The position numbers were made by a program, and so were the translations under genes. The notes beneath the pieces are model-generated. The model saw only the letters and a list, made by a program, of their open reading frames with translations, ran no database searches and was not told the origin of the DNA. From the NCBI RefSeq assembly GCF_045348435.1, contig NZ_CP157484.1, positions 620,001 through 684,000 of the forward strand: a stretch of 64,000 bases of DNA. The letters are read 5' to 3'. Positions 31,663 to 40,114 of the stretch are shown here, in pieces (position 1 is the stretch's first letter; the number at the start of each line of letters is the position of its first letter). The stretch comes from Alsobacter sp045348435. GTDB lineage: Bacteria; Pseudomonadota; Alphaproteobacteria; Rhizobiales; Beijerinckiaceae.

Positions 31663-33009
31663 ATGCGCTACTTGCCATTGTCCGACCTCGAGCGCGCCGA
31701 CATGCTGGCGCGGATCGGCGTCGGCTCCATCGACGATCTCTTCGCCGACATCCCGGCCGACAAGCGCCGGGCCGGCCTGCCCGACCTCCCGCGCCGCAAG
31801 AGCGAGATGGAGGTGGAGCGCCTGCTGGGCCGGCTCGCGGCCCGGAACGTGGCCGCCGGCTCGGTCCCGTTCTTCGTCGGGGCCGGCGCCTACAGGCACC
31901 ATGTCCCCGCCACCGTGGACCACCTGATCCAGCGCTCCGAGTTCCTGACGAGCTACACGCCCTATCAGCCGGAGATCGCCCAGGGCACGCTGCATTACCT
32001 GTTCGAGTTCCAGACCCAGGTGGCGGCCCTGACCGGCATGGAGGTGGCCAACGCCTCCATGTATGACGGCTCCACCGGATGCGCCGAAGCCGTGCTGATG
32101 GCCCACCGGATCACCCGGCGCCGCAAGGCCGTGCTGTCGGGCGGACTGCATCCCCACTACGCCGAGGTGGTGCGGACCCTGTCGCGCATGGCCGAGGACG
32201 AGGTCGTCACCTTGCCGCCGGACGTGACCGCGACCGAGGACCTCCTGGCCGCCATCGACGGATCGGTCTCCTGCGTGGTGGTGCAGACGCCGGACCTGTT
32301 CGGCCATCTGCGGGACCTCCGCGCGGTCGCGGACAAGTGCCACGCGCAGGGCGCGCTGTTGGTCGCCGTCGTCACCGAGGCGCTGTCGCTGGGCCTTGTG
32401 ACGCCGCCCGGCGCCATGGGCGCCGACATCGTGGTGGCGGAGGGTCAGTCCATCGGCAACGGCCTGACTTTCGGCGGGCCCTATGTGGGCCTTTTCGCCA
32501 CGAGGCAAAAGTATGTGCGCCAGATGCCGGGACGCCTCTGCGGCGAAACCGTGGATGCGGACGGCGCCCGCGGCTTCGTGCTGACGCTCTCCACCCGCGA
32601 GCAGCACATCCGGCGCGACAAGGCCACCTCGAACATCTGCACGAATTCAGGCCTTTGCTGCCTGGCCTTCACGATCCACATGTCGCTTCTCGGCTCGGCG
32701 GGGCTGCAGCGCCTGGCGCGCGTCAACCACGCCCATGCGGTCAAGCTGCATGAGGCGCTGGAATCTCTAGCTGAGGTTGAGGTTCTCAATCAAAGCTACT
32801 TCAACGAGTTCACGCTCCGCTTGAAGAAGCCCGCAGCCGAGGTGGTGCAAGTTCTTGCGGATAAAAGCGTTCTGGCCGGCGTGCCGGTCTCGCGCCTACT
32901 GCCGGGGGCCGGGCTGGACGACCTGCTGCTGGTCGCCTCCACCGAGGTCAACACCGATGACGACCGCGCCGCCCTCGTGGCGGGCCTGAAGGAGGCGCTC
33001 GCATGCTGA
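31663..33009 (+). CDS. gcvPA: Glycine dehydrogenase (decarboxylating) subunit 1
   Basis: This 448-residue protein is the N-terminal half of glycine decarboxylase, here encoded separately. It has FFVGAGAYRHHVPATVDHL, SYTPYQPEIAQGTL and FEFQTQVAALTGM, the block expected for subunit 1 (TPYQ(P/A)E). It pairs with GcvPB, which carries the PLP lysine. The ATG lies 25 nt after gcvH and the 3' end overlaps gcvPB by 7 nt. The split form is less common than the fused ~950-residue P protein in Rhizobiales. Confidence 0.96.
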   Translation: MRYLPLSDLERADMLARIGVGSIDDLFADIPADKRRAGLPDLPRRKSEMEVERLLGRLAARNVAAGSVPFFVGAGAYRHHVPATVDHLIQRSEFLTSYTPYQPEIAQGTLHYLFEFQTQVAALTGMEVANASMYDGSTGCAEAVLMAHRITRRRKAVLSGGLHPHYAEVVRTLSRMAEDEVVTLPPDVTATEDLLAAIDGSVSCVVVQTPDLFGHLRDLRAVADKCHAQGALLVAVVTEALSLGLVTPPGAMGADIVVAEGQSIGNGLTFGGPYVGLFATRQKYVRQMPGRLCGETVDADGARGFVLTLSTREQHIRRDKATSNICTNSGLCCLAFTIHMSLLGSAGLQRLARVNHAHAVKLHEALESLAEVEVLNQSYFNEFTLRLKKPAAEVVQVLADKSVLAGVPVSRLLPGAGLDDLLLVASTEVNTDDDRAALVAGLKEALAC

Positions 33010-34580
33010 ACCGCCAGGGACGCCCCACGACCCCCACAGACGCCGACATGGCCCAGCGCGCCACCTTCACGGGCAACCGCGCTCTCCAGCAGGTCGAGCC
33101 CCTCATCTTCGAGATCGGGCGCGTCGACGCCACCGGCGTCGACATCGACGAGCCGGAGCCGTTCACGCCCCGGCTGGGCGGGCTCGAGCGCGCCGACGGC
33201 GTCGGCCTTCCCGGCCTCTCCGAGCCGGAGGCCATGCGCCATTATGTGCGGCTGTCGCAGAAGAACTACGGCATCGATACGGGCTTGTTCCCGCTCGGCT
33301 CCTGCACGATGAAGCACAATCCCCGGCTCAACGAGCGCATGGCGCGGCTGCCGGGCTTCGGCGACATCCACCCCCTTCAGCCGGTCTCCACGGTCCAGGG
33401 CGCGCTCGAGCTGATCGACATGCTGGCGGCCTGGCTGATGGAGCTGACCGGGATGCGAGCGGTCGCGATGTCGCCTAAGGCCGGCGCGCATGGCGAGCTC
33501 TGCGGCATGATGGCCATCAAGGCCGCCATCGCTGCGCGCGGCGAAGGCGAGGTCCGCAGGACCGTGCTGGTGCCCGAATCCGCCCATGGCACGAACCCGG
33601 CCACCGCCGCCCTGATCGGCTTTGCGGTGAAGCCCGTCCCGGTGCGGCCGGACGGGACGGTCGACCCCGAGACCGTGCGCGCCCTGGTCGGGCCGGACGT
33701 CGCCGCCATCATGCTCACCAACCCCAACACCTGCGGGCTGTTCGAGCCCGACATCGTCGCCATCGCGGCGGCGATGCACGAGGCCGGCGCCTACTTCTAC
33801 TGCGACGGGGCGAATTTCAACGCCATCGTCGGCAAGGCGCGGCCGGGCGACCTCGGCGTCGACGCCATGCACATCAACCTGCACAAGACCTTCTCGACCC
33901 CGCATGGCGGCGGCGGGCCGGGCTCCGGCCCGGTCGTGCTGTCCGACCGGCTCGCGGCCTTCGCCCCGACGCCTTTCGTGACGCGGTCCGGCGACGGCTT
34001 CGCCCTGGTCGAGCACGCCGACGAGGCCGAGGAGGGCGGCGCGAGCCCGTTCGGGCGGCTCACCGCCTTCCACGGTCAGATGGGCATGTTCGTGCGGGCG
34101 CTCTCCTACATGCTGTCGCATGGGGCCGACGGCATGAAGCAGGCCTCCGAAGACGCCGTGCTGAACGCCAATTACGTGCGGGCCTGCCTGTCGGACCTGA
34201 TGTCTCAGCCCTTTGGCGACCGGCCCTGCATGCACGAGGTCCTGTTCGACGACGCGTGGCTGAAGGGCTCGGGCGTGACCACGCTCGATTTCGCCAAGGC
34301 GATGATCGACGAGGGCTATCACCCGATGACGGTCTATTTCCCGCTGGTGGTCCACGGGGCGATGCTGATCGAGCCGACCGAGTCGGAATCGAAGGCCTCG
34401 CTCGACCTCTTTGTGGCGACCTTGCGCGATCTCGCGATGGCGGCGAAGCGGGGTGAGACGGAGCGCTTCACGGGCGCGCCCTATTTCGCGCCGCTGCGGC
34501 GGCTGGACGAGACCCGGGCGGCGCGCTCACCCGTGCTGCGCTGGACGCCGCCGGCCCCCGTCCGCGACGCGGCCGAGTAG
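33003..34580 (+). CDS. gcvPB: Glycine dehydrogenase (decarboxylating) subunit 2
   Basis: This 525-residue PLP-binding half of the P protein decarboxylates glycine and loads lipoyl-GcvH. The PLP lysine is K295 in HINLHKTFSTPHGGGGPGSGP, and FPLGSCTMKHNPR and PESAHGTNPA are conserved. The start at 33003 overlaps the gcvPA stop by 7 nt, ensuring balanced expression. The N-terminus carries about 20 residues before the conserved core. Confidence 0.96.
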   Translation: MLNRQGRPTTPTDADMAQRATFTGNRALQQVEPLIFEIGRVDATGVDIDEPEPFTPRLGGLERADGVGLPGLSEPEAMRHYVRLSQKNYGIDTGLFPLGSCTMKHNPRLNERMARLPGFGDIHPLQPVSTVQGALELIDMLAAWLMELTGMRAVAMSPKAGAHGELCGMMAIKAAIAARGEGEVRRTVLVPESAHGTNPATAALIGFAVKPVPVRPDGTVDPETVRALVGPDVAAIMLTNPNTCGLFEPDIVAIAAAMHEAGAYFYCDGANFNAIVGKARPGDLGVDAMHINLHKTFSTPHGGGGPGSGPVVLSDRLAAFAPTPFVTRSGDGFALVEHADEAEEGGASPFGRLTAFHGQMGMFVRALSYMLSHGADGMKQASEDAVLNANYVRACLSDLMSQPFGDRPCMHEVLFDDAWLKGSGVTTLDFAKAMIDEGYHPMTVYFPLVVHGAMLIEPTESESKASLDLFVATLRDLAMAAKRGETERFTGAPYFAPLRRLDETRAARSPVLRWTPPAPVRDAAE

Positions 34581-34621
34581 GGGCGATCCGGGCTTCCGCC
34601 CGGCGATGCCAACTGGGAGGA

Positions 34622-34642
34622 GCCCCGCCGTTCGGGCGGGGC
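34622..34642 (+). terminator. Possible terminator of the gcv operon
   Basis: An 8-bp GC stem (34622-34629 with 34635-34642, small loop) lies 41 nt after gcvPB. The following bases are not T-rich, so termination by this hairpin alone is uncertain. Confidence 0.4.
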
Positions 34643-34744
34643 CGACCCAATCCAATGTACCCCTTGCAACCAACCCCCGGTCAGCGCCATTTGTGCCTGA
34701 GACTGCGCGGATGAGCCCGCCGCGCCCGGTGAGGGAAAACCGTC

Positions 34745-35644
34745 ATGCGTTGGGATGATCTGCGCACGTCAGAAAATGTCGAGGACCGCCGCGGAGACGG
34801 CGGCGGTTTCGGCGGCGGCGGCGGAACCGGCTTCGGGCTCGGCGGCGGCCGGCTCGGCATCGGCGCGGTGATCGTGCTCAGCCTCGCCGGCTGGGCGCTC
34901 GGCATCGATCCGCGCATCCTCATCGGCGGCGCCGAGATGGTGTCGAACCGAGCTCCCACCCAGCAGTCCCGGCCGGCCTCGACCAGCCCGCCCGCGGACG
35001 ACGCCGGCCGCTTCGTCGCCAAGATCCTGGGCGAGACGGAGGATGTGTGGTCGCAGGTCCTGCCGCAGCAGGCGAACCGGGACTACATCAAGCCGCGGCT
35101 GGTGCTGTTCTCCGGCGCGACCCAGTCTGCCTGCGGCTCGGCCCAGTCGGCCATGGGGCCGTTCTACTGCCCGGTCGACCAGAAGGTGTATCTCGACACG
35201 TCTTTCTTCCAGGACATGCAGCGCCGCTTCGGCGGCGGCGGCGACTTCGCCTACGCCTATGTGATCGCGCACGAGGTCGGCCATCATGTCGAGAACCTGC
35301 TCGGCATCCTGCCCAAGGTCCAGCAGGCGCAGCGCCGCGCCTCGGATCGGGGCGAGGCCAACAATCTCTCCGTCCGCGTGGAGCTGATGGCCGACTGCCT
35401 CGCCGGCGTCTGGGCCAACAAGATGAACCAGCGCCGCAGCAATATCGACGAAAACGACGTGCGCCAGGCCGTGGCGGCCGCGACCGCGATCGGCGACGAC
35501 CGCCTGCAGCGCCAGAGCCAGGGCTATGTGGTGCCCGACAGCTTCACCCACGGCTCGTCCGAGCAGAGGGTGCGCTGGCTGACGACCGGGCTCAAGAACG
35601 GCGACGTCAGGACCTGCAACACCTTCCAGACGCAGCGGCTCTGA
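34745..35644 (+). CDS. Membrane-anchored neutral zinc metallopeptidase (YpfJ family)
   Basis: The 299-residue protein has a Gly-rich start, one transmembrane helix (about residues 37-54) and an extracytoplasmic zincin domain. The zinc motif HEVGH spans residues 176-180 in AYVIAHEVGHHVENLLG, followed by ELMADCLAGVWA carrying the likely third ligand. The family (neutral_zn_metallopeptidase) has no clear physiological substrate. The ATG at 34745 matches the family N-terminus MRWDDLRTSENVEDRRG. Confidence 0.93.
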   Translation: MRWDDLRTSENVEDRRGDGGGFGGGGGTGFGLGGGRLGIGAVIVLSLAGWALGIDPRILIGGAEMVSNRAPTQQSRPASTSPPADDAGRFVAKILGETEDVWSQVLPQQANRDYIKPRLVLFSGATQSACGSAQSAMGPFYCPVDQKVYLDTSFFQDMQRRFGGGGDFAYAYVIAHEVGHHVENLLGILPKVQQAQRRASDRGEANNLSVRVELMADCLAGVWANKMNQRRSNIDENDVRQAVAAATAIGDDRLQRQSQGYVVPDSFTHGSSEQRVRWLTTGLKNGDVRTCNTFQTQRL

Positions 35645-35648
35645 GGGC

Positions 35649-36170
35649 CTAGCGCCGGCCCCGGCGATCGATCATCGGGCTGGCCAGCCGCACGACCCGC
35701 GGAAGCCGGCGCGCGGCGAGCCGCTCGGTCGCCACGATCAGGGCGGCGGCCGGATCGGACCGGCCGAGCAGGCTGGCCCTGACATTGGCCAGCATGGCCT
35801 TGAGGCGGCCGCGCCCCCCACGCGCCGTCAGCGAGAAGGCCGCGCCCTGCGCCCCGTCGGGCGAGCCGGCCAGGAAGTCGGCGGCCTCCTCCATCCAGCC
35901 GCCGGCCGGGACGAGACCAGGCTCGATGACCAGCGACCACGCGCAGCGGGCCGAGGCGGCGCCGGCGGCCAGCATCTCCGGCCTGCCGCCCTCCGCCCGG
36001 ACGAGAGCGCACCCGGCCGCGTCCGCCACGACGGCCACGAAGCCCGTCGTCTCGGGAGCGATCAGGATCACGTCGCGGACCACGCCCTCGGCCGCCGCCG
36101 GGACCAGCGCGGCGATCGTGTCCAGCAAGGCGGGCTCGTCGTCGAGCGCCGGGATCAGCACCGTCAGCAT
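35649..36170 (-). CDS. Short glycosyltransferase-2-like protein
   Basis: This 173-residue protein begins like a family 2 glycosyltransferase (MLTVLIPALDDEPALLDTIAAL), but the domain is short and I see no DxD metal motif; the equivalent region reads VILIAPETTGFVA. It may be a degenerate or non-catalytic relative. A weakly hydrophobic C-terminal basic segment ends in IDRRGRR. It converges on the metallopeptidase gene and is divergent from the radical SAM gene across the LexA-boxed region. Confidence 0.65.
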   Translation of the reverse strand: MLTVLIPALDDEPALLDTIAALVPAAAEGVVRDVILIAPETTGFVAVVADAAGCALVRAEGGRPEMLAAGAASARCAWSLVIEPGLVPAGGWMEEAADFLAGSPDGAQGAAFSLTARGGRGRLKAMLANVRASLLGRSDPAAALIVATERLAARRLPRVVRLASPMIDRRGRR

Positions 36171-36239
36171 GCGCGGGCCTTAGCACGGCCGACCGGGTTG
36201 AGGAACGCGGGGCGGGGCCACCCTGGGTGGAGCGGAGAG

Positions 36240-36254
36240 GAACAAGTCAGGAAC
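36240..36254. promoter_or_regulatory. LexA (SOS) box, distal
   Basis: GAAC-N7-GAAC exactly matches the alphaproteobacterial LexA direct-repeat site (GTTC-N7-GTTC read on the other strand). It lies in the 145-nt divergent region between the glycosyltransferase-like gene and the radical SAM gene. Confidence 0.75.
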
Positions 36255-36283
36255 ATCTTGCAAAAGATCACGTTCCGATGTCT

Positions 36284-36298
36284 GTTCTCTCTCTGTTC
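36284..36298. promoter_or_regulatory. LexA (SOS) box, proximal
   Basis: GTTC-N7-GTTC is a second exact match to the alphaproteobacterial LexA site, 17 nt before the ATG of the radical SAM gene. A possible -35 (TTGCAA, 36258-36263) lies between the two boxes, so LexA bound here would cover the promoter. Confidence 0.75.
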
Positions 36299-36315
36299 AC
36301 AGATGGAATCAGCCG

Positions 36316-37452
36316 ATGCTCAAGCTCCGGCCCGAACCCCGGCCCCTCAACTACCAAATCGGCGACGGCGTCACGGAGACCGACCTGGTCGACGCCGGGC
36401 GCCGTCGCGGACGGGGCGCGGTGTCCAACAAGTCGGGGCGCTTCGAGCCGATCGCGCGCGTGGTGGAGGACGACGGCTGGGGCTCGTCGGAGGACCTGCC
36501 GGCCTTCGTCACGCAGGTGATCGCCGAGAAGGCCAAGACCGTCATCACCCGCAACGAATCGCCTGACATCTCCTTCGATCGCTCGATCAACCCCTACCGG
36601 GGCTGCGAGCATGGCTGCGTGTACTGCTTCGCCCGGCCCACGCACGCCTATATGGGGCTTTCGCCCGGCCTCGATTTCGAATCCAAGCTCTTCGTCAAGC
36701 AGGGGGCGGCCGAACTCCTGGAGCGGGAGCTCGCGGCTCAGGGCTATGCCCCGCGCACGATCGCAATCGGCACCAACACCGATCCCTACCAGCCCATCGA
36801 GCGCGAGCATCGCGTCATGCGCTCGATCCTGGAGGTGCTGTCGCGCGCCAACCATCCGGTCGGGATCGTCACCAAGTCGGCCCTGGTCACCCGCGACATC
36901 GACATCCTCGGGCCCATGGCCGAGAAGGGCCTCGCCAAGGTGGCGCTCTCGATCACCACGCTCGACCCCAAGCTCGCCCGCACGATGGAGCCGCGCGCCG
37001 CGACCCCGGCGAGGCGCCTGGACGCGATCCGCCAGCTCTCGGAGGCGGGCGTGCCGGCTTCCGTGATGGTGGCGCCCATCATCCCGGCCGTGAACGATCC
37101 GGAGATCGAGGCCATCCTGGCCGCGGCGGCGGCGGCCGGCGCACGCGAGGCGGGCTATGTGCTGCTGCGCCTGCCTCACGAGGTGCGCGACCTGTTCCGC
37201 GAATGGCTCCTGGAGCATCATCCGGGCAAGCTTCGGCACGTGCTGTCGCTGATCCGCTCCACCCGCGGCGGCAAGGACTACGACGCCAAGTGGGGAGAGC
37301 GGATGACCGGTGACGGGCCCTATGCGTGGATGATCGGCCGCCGGTTCGAGATCGCCGCCGAGAAGCTCGAGCTGAACAAGCGGCGCCTGAAGCTGCGGAC
37401 CGACCTGTTCACGCCGCCCAAGCGGGCGGGCGAGCAGCTCACTTTGTTCTGA
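36316..37452 (+). CDS. PA0069/Rv2578c-type radical SAM protein (SplB-like)
   Basis: This 378-residue radical SAM enzyme binds a [4Fe-4S] cluster through C97, C101 and C104 in GCEHGCVYCFARPTH. The sequence continues with GLDFESKLFVKQGAAELL and AIGTNTDPYQPIER, typical of the COG1533 group that also holds spore photoproduct lyase. The reaction is unknown; DNA lesion repair is a family-level suggestion. Two LexA boxes precede it, which independently points to the DNA damage response. The VOC gene follows after 22 nt. Confidence 0.88.
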   Translation: MLKLRPEPRPLNYQIGDGVTETDLVDAGRRRGRGAVSNKSGRFEPIARVVEDDGWGSSEDLPAFVTQVIAEKAKTVITRNESPDISFDRSINPYRGCEHGCVYCFARPTHAYMGLSPGLDFESKLFVKQGAAELLERELAAQGYAPRTIAIGTNTDPYQPIEREHRVMRSILEVLSRANHPVGIVTKSALVTRDIDILGPMAEKGLAKVALSITTLDPKLARTMEPRAATPARRLDAIRQLSEAGVPASVMVAPIIPAVNDPEIEAILAAAAAAGAREAGYVLLRLPHEVRDLFREWLLEHHPGKLRHVLSLIRSTRGGKDYDAKWGERMTGDGPYAWMIGRRFEIAAEKLELNKRRLKLRTDLFTPPKRAGEQLTLF

Positions 37453-37474
37453 GAAAACGCCAAGGGGGTCCAGA

Positions 37475-37930
37475 ATGGCCGTCGCGCCCCGCATCAGCCT
37501 GATCACGCTCGCCGTCGCGGACGTCGCCGTGGCGACCCGCTTCTACCAGGCGTTGGGATGGCCGCTGTCTTCTGCGAGCCAGCCCGAGGCGTCCTTCTTC
37601 GACCTGGGCGGCCTCGTGCTGTCGCTTTATGGGCGCGCCGACCTCGCCCGCGACCTCGGCCAGGAGGTCGCGTCCGGCGCATCCGGCCCGGGCGCGGCCA
37701 TGTCGCTCGCCCAGAACCAGCCGAGCCGGTCGGAGGTGGAGCGCGTCCTGGCCGAAGCCGCGGCGGCGGGCGGCGCGGTCATCAGGCCGCCGCATGAGAC
37801 CCATTGGGGCGGTTACGTGGGCTATGTGGCGGATCCGGACGGCCATGTGTGGGAGATCGCCCACAACCCGTTCTGGCCGTTGGACGCCGAAGGCCGGATC
37901 GTCCTCCCGCCCCCCGCTCCCCGGGGCTGA
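37475..37930 (+). CDS. VOC (glyoxalase/bleomycin resistance) family protein
   Basis: This 151-residue protein has the vicinal oxygen chelate fold: ISLITLAVADVAVATRFYQALGW at the N-terminus and GYVGYVADPDGHVWEIAHNPFWP at the C-terminus, with the metal-site His/Glu pattern (DGHVWEI). The substrate is unknown. It lies 22 nt after the radical SAM gene and may share its LexA-controlled transcript. Confidence 0.88.
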   Translation: MAVAPRISLITLAVADVAVATRFYQALGWPLSSASQPEASFFDLGGLVLSLYGRADLARDLGQEVASGASGPGAAMSLAQNQPSRSEVERVLAEAAAAGGAVIRPPHETHWGGYVGYVADPDGHVWEIAHNPFWPLDAEGRIVLPPPAPRG

Positions 37931-38049
37931 CGTTCCGAAGGCGCGGTATCGGACCGTTCGGCGGCGCAGCTCTTGAAACGGGCAGGGGACAGCGGGGATG
38001 ACGGCCACCCGGCGCTTGCCCCCGGCCGCGAAGGGGCGAGGATGGCCGG

Positions 38050-38799
38050 ATGCCGCGAATCGCCCGCACCGACGCCGCCGTCCCCGCCCAGGGTCAACCC
38101 AACAAAGGTCAGCCCGACCAAGGCCAGCCCGCCCCCGGCAAGTCCGGCGCCGGCGGGCGTCCCCCCAAGCCGGCCGCGGCGCCCGCCAGGCCCGACTACC
38201 GGCGGGAGCGCTCCCTGATGCGCAAGGGCTTCAGGCCCGTCGCGGGCGTCGACGAGGTCGGCCGGGGGCCGCTGGCCGGACCCGTGGTGGCCTGCGCGGT
38301 CGTGCTCGACCCCAGGCGAATCCCGGACGGGCTCGCCGATTCCAAGCTGCTGACGCCCGCCCGGCGCGACGAACTCTATGAGGAGATCCTGGCCACCGCG
38401 GATGTCGCGGTGGCGTCGATGTCGGCCGCCCGCATCGATGCGACGGACATCCGCAAGGCGTCCCTGGAGGCGATGCGGCGCGCTCTGCGCGGCCTCGTGC
38501 GGCCGCCGGGCTATATCCTGGTGGACGGGCGCGACCTGCCGGCCTGGGACGGCCCCGGCGAAGCTGTCGTCAAAGGCGACATGCTGGTCTGCTCCATCGC
38601 GGCCGCGTCCATCGTCGCCAAGGTCACGCGCGACCGGCTGATGATGCGCCTCGGCCTGCACTACCCCGTCTATGGCTTCGAGCGCCATGCGGGCTACGCG
38701 ACCGCCGCCCACCGTTCGGCGTTGGCGGAGAACGGCCCGTGCCCGTTCCACCGCTTCACGTTCTCGCCGCTCGGCGGCGCAGTTGTTAATGAAGAATAA
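38050..38799 (+). CDS. rnhB: Ribonuclease HII
   Basis: It removes ribonucleotides misincorporated in DNA and cleaves RNA-DNA hybrids. The 249-residue protein has an unusual ~55-residue N-terminal extension rich in Gln/Pro/Gly with a degenerate repeat (GQPNKGQPDQGQPAPGK). The core then has the D68-E69 catalytic pair in AGVDEVGRGPLAGPV, DSKLLTP and YILVDGRDLP. The adjacent ccrM is a conserved neighbour in Rhizobiales. The stop lies in the AT-rich ccrM regulatory region. Confidence 0.95.
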   Translation: MPRIARTDAAVPAQGQPNKGQPDQGQPAPGKSGAGGRPPKPAAAPARPDYRRERSLMRKGFRPVAGVDEVGRGPLAGPVVACAVVLDPRRIPDGLADSKLLTPARRDELYEEILATADVAVASMSAARIDATDIRKASLEAMRRALRGLVRPPGYILVDGRDLPAWDGPGEAVVKGDMLVCSIAAASIVAKVTRDRLMMRLGLHYPVYGFERHAGYATAAHRSALAENGPCPFHRFTFSPLGGAVVNEE

Positions 38800-38860
38800 A
38801 GCATAGTATAGGCAAAAACTGCCTAGCATTGTTCTCATTCGAGACAACTTATTTTTGTCT
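38786..38860. promoter_or_regulatory. AT-rich putative ccrM control region
   Basis: This stretch contrasts with the GC-rich surroundings. It contains TTAA-N7-TAAA at 38786-38800 (near the CtrA site TTAA-N7-TTAA), an inverted repeat TAGGCA-N5-TGCCTA (38809-38825) and a second one AGACAA-N7-TTGTCT (38842-38860). It lies between the rnhB stop and ccrM. It is a candidate promoter/operator zone; no single site is proven. Confidence 0.5.
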
Positions 38861-38929
38861 TGGAAACTTGCCCTTTACCTTGGCGCCTGCACTCTGCCCC
38901 TCGTTCAGTTGCGTAAATGGTGTTGCGCC

Positions 38930-40105
38930 ATGGGTACCCCGCGTACCGAGGCAGTCGACGTCGGATCCCGGAAAAATGTATCGCGTACCGGGCGTCCGCC
39001 GTCGTCACCTCGGATGGAGCGTTCCGCTCTCCCTCTCGACACCGTGCTGGTCGGCGACTGCGTCGCCGAGCTCGCGAAGCTGCCCGACGCGAGCGTCGAC
39101 CTCGTCTTCGCGGACCCGCCCTACAATCTTCAGCTCGAAGGCGCGCTCACCCGTCCGGACCAATCGCTGGTCGACGCGGTCGACGACGACTGGGACAAGT
39201 TCGCCAGCTTCGAAGCGTATGATCATTTCACCCGCGCCTGGCTGCTGTCGTGCCGGCGGGTGATGAAGCCGACCGCGACCCTGTGGGTGATCGGCTCCTA
39301 CCACAACATTTTCCGGGTCGGCGCGATCCTGCAGGATCTGGGGTTCTGGATTCTCAATGATGTGGTCTGGCGCAAGGCCAACCCGATGCCGAATTTCCGC
39401 GGCCGTCGCTTCACCAACGCCCACGAGACGATGATCTGGGCCACGAAGAGCGCGGACGCCAAGGCCTACACCTTTCACTATGATGCGCTGAAGGCCGGCA
39501 ACGAGGACCTTCAGGTCCGCTCGGACTGGTATCTCCCCCTTTGCACGGGCGGCGAGCGGCTGAAGGATGCGCAGGGGCGCAAGCTCCACCCCACCCAGAA
39601 GCCTGAAGCGCTGCTCGCCCGGGTGATGATGTCGTCGTCCAATCCCGGCGACGTGGTGCTGGACCCCTTCTTCGGCAGCGGCACCACCGGCGCGGTGGCC
39701 CGGCGCCTGGGGCGCAGCTTCATCGGCGTCGAGCGTGAGCGCGGCTATGCGGATGCGGCGCTGGCGCGCATCGCCAAGGTCGAGCCGCTGCCCGCCGACG
39801 CCCTCGCGCTGCCGCCCGAAAAGCGCAGCGAGCCGCGCATCCCGTTCCTGTCCGTCGTGGAGGCGGGGCTGCTGGCGCCCGGCGCGGTGCTCACCGACGA
39901 GCGCCGGCGCTACCAGGCGGTCGTGCGCGCCGACGGCTCATTGTCGCTGGGCGACCTTGTCGGATCGATCCACAAGATCGGCGCGCTGGCCCAGGGGCTG
40001 CCCGCCTGCAATGGCTGGACCTTCTGGCACACCGGCGGCGGCGGCGCGCTGAAGCCCATCGACGACCTGCGCAAGTCCATCCGCACCGCGATGGCGGCGG
40101 CCTGA
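38930..40105 (+). CDS. ccrM: Cell-cycle-regulated DNA adenine methyltransferase CcrM
   Basis: This beta-class N6-adenine methyltransferase is predicted to methylate GANTC. DPPY at about residues 62-65 (FADPPYNLQLEG) precedes the SAM-binding DPFFGSGTTGAVA, and the C-terminal RAMA-type domain (about the last 90 residues, SLGDLVGSIHKIG, GWTFWH) is typical of CcrM. The start is uncertain: ATG 38930 gives 391 residues, a TTG at 38855 would add 25, and ATG 39014 would begin just before the conserved core (LPLDTVLVGDC). It converges on mutY with a 9-nt gap. Confidence 0.93.
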   Translation: MGTPRTEAVDVGSRKNVSRTGRPPSSPRMERSALPLDTVLVGDCVAELAKLPDASVDLVFADPPYNLQLEGALTRPDQSLVDAVDDDWDKFASFEAYDHFTRAWLLSCRRVMKPTATLWVIGSYHNIFRVGAILQDLGFWILNDVVWRKANPMPNFRGRRFTNAHETMIWATKSADAKAYTFHYDALKAGNEDLQVRSDWYLPLCTGGERLKDAQGRKLHPTQKPEALLARVMMSSSNPGDVVLDPFFGSGTTGAVARRLGRSFIGVERERGYADAALARIAKVEPLPADALALPPEKRSEPRIPFLSVVEAGLLAPGAVLTDERRRYQAVVRADGSLSLGDLVGSIHKIGALAQGLPACNGWTFWHTGGGGALKPIDDLRKSIRTAMAAA

Positions 40106-40114
40106 CCGGTCGGC

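Noticed and set aside
38780..38960. GANTC sites for CcrM autoregulation in its own promoter
   Set aside because: I read this interval on both strands and found no GANTC.
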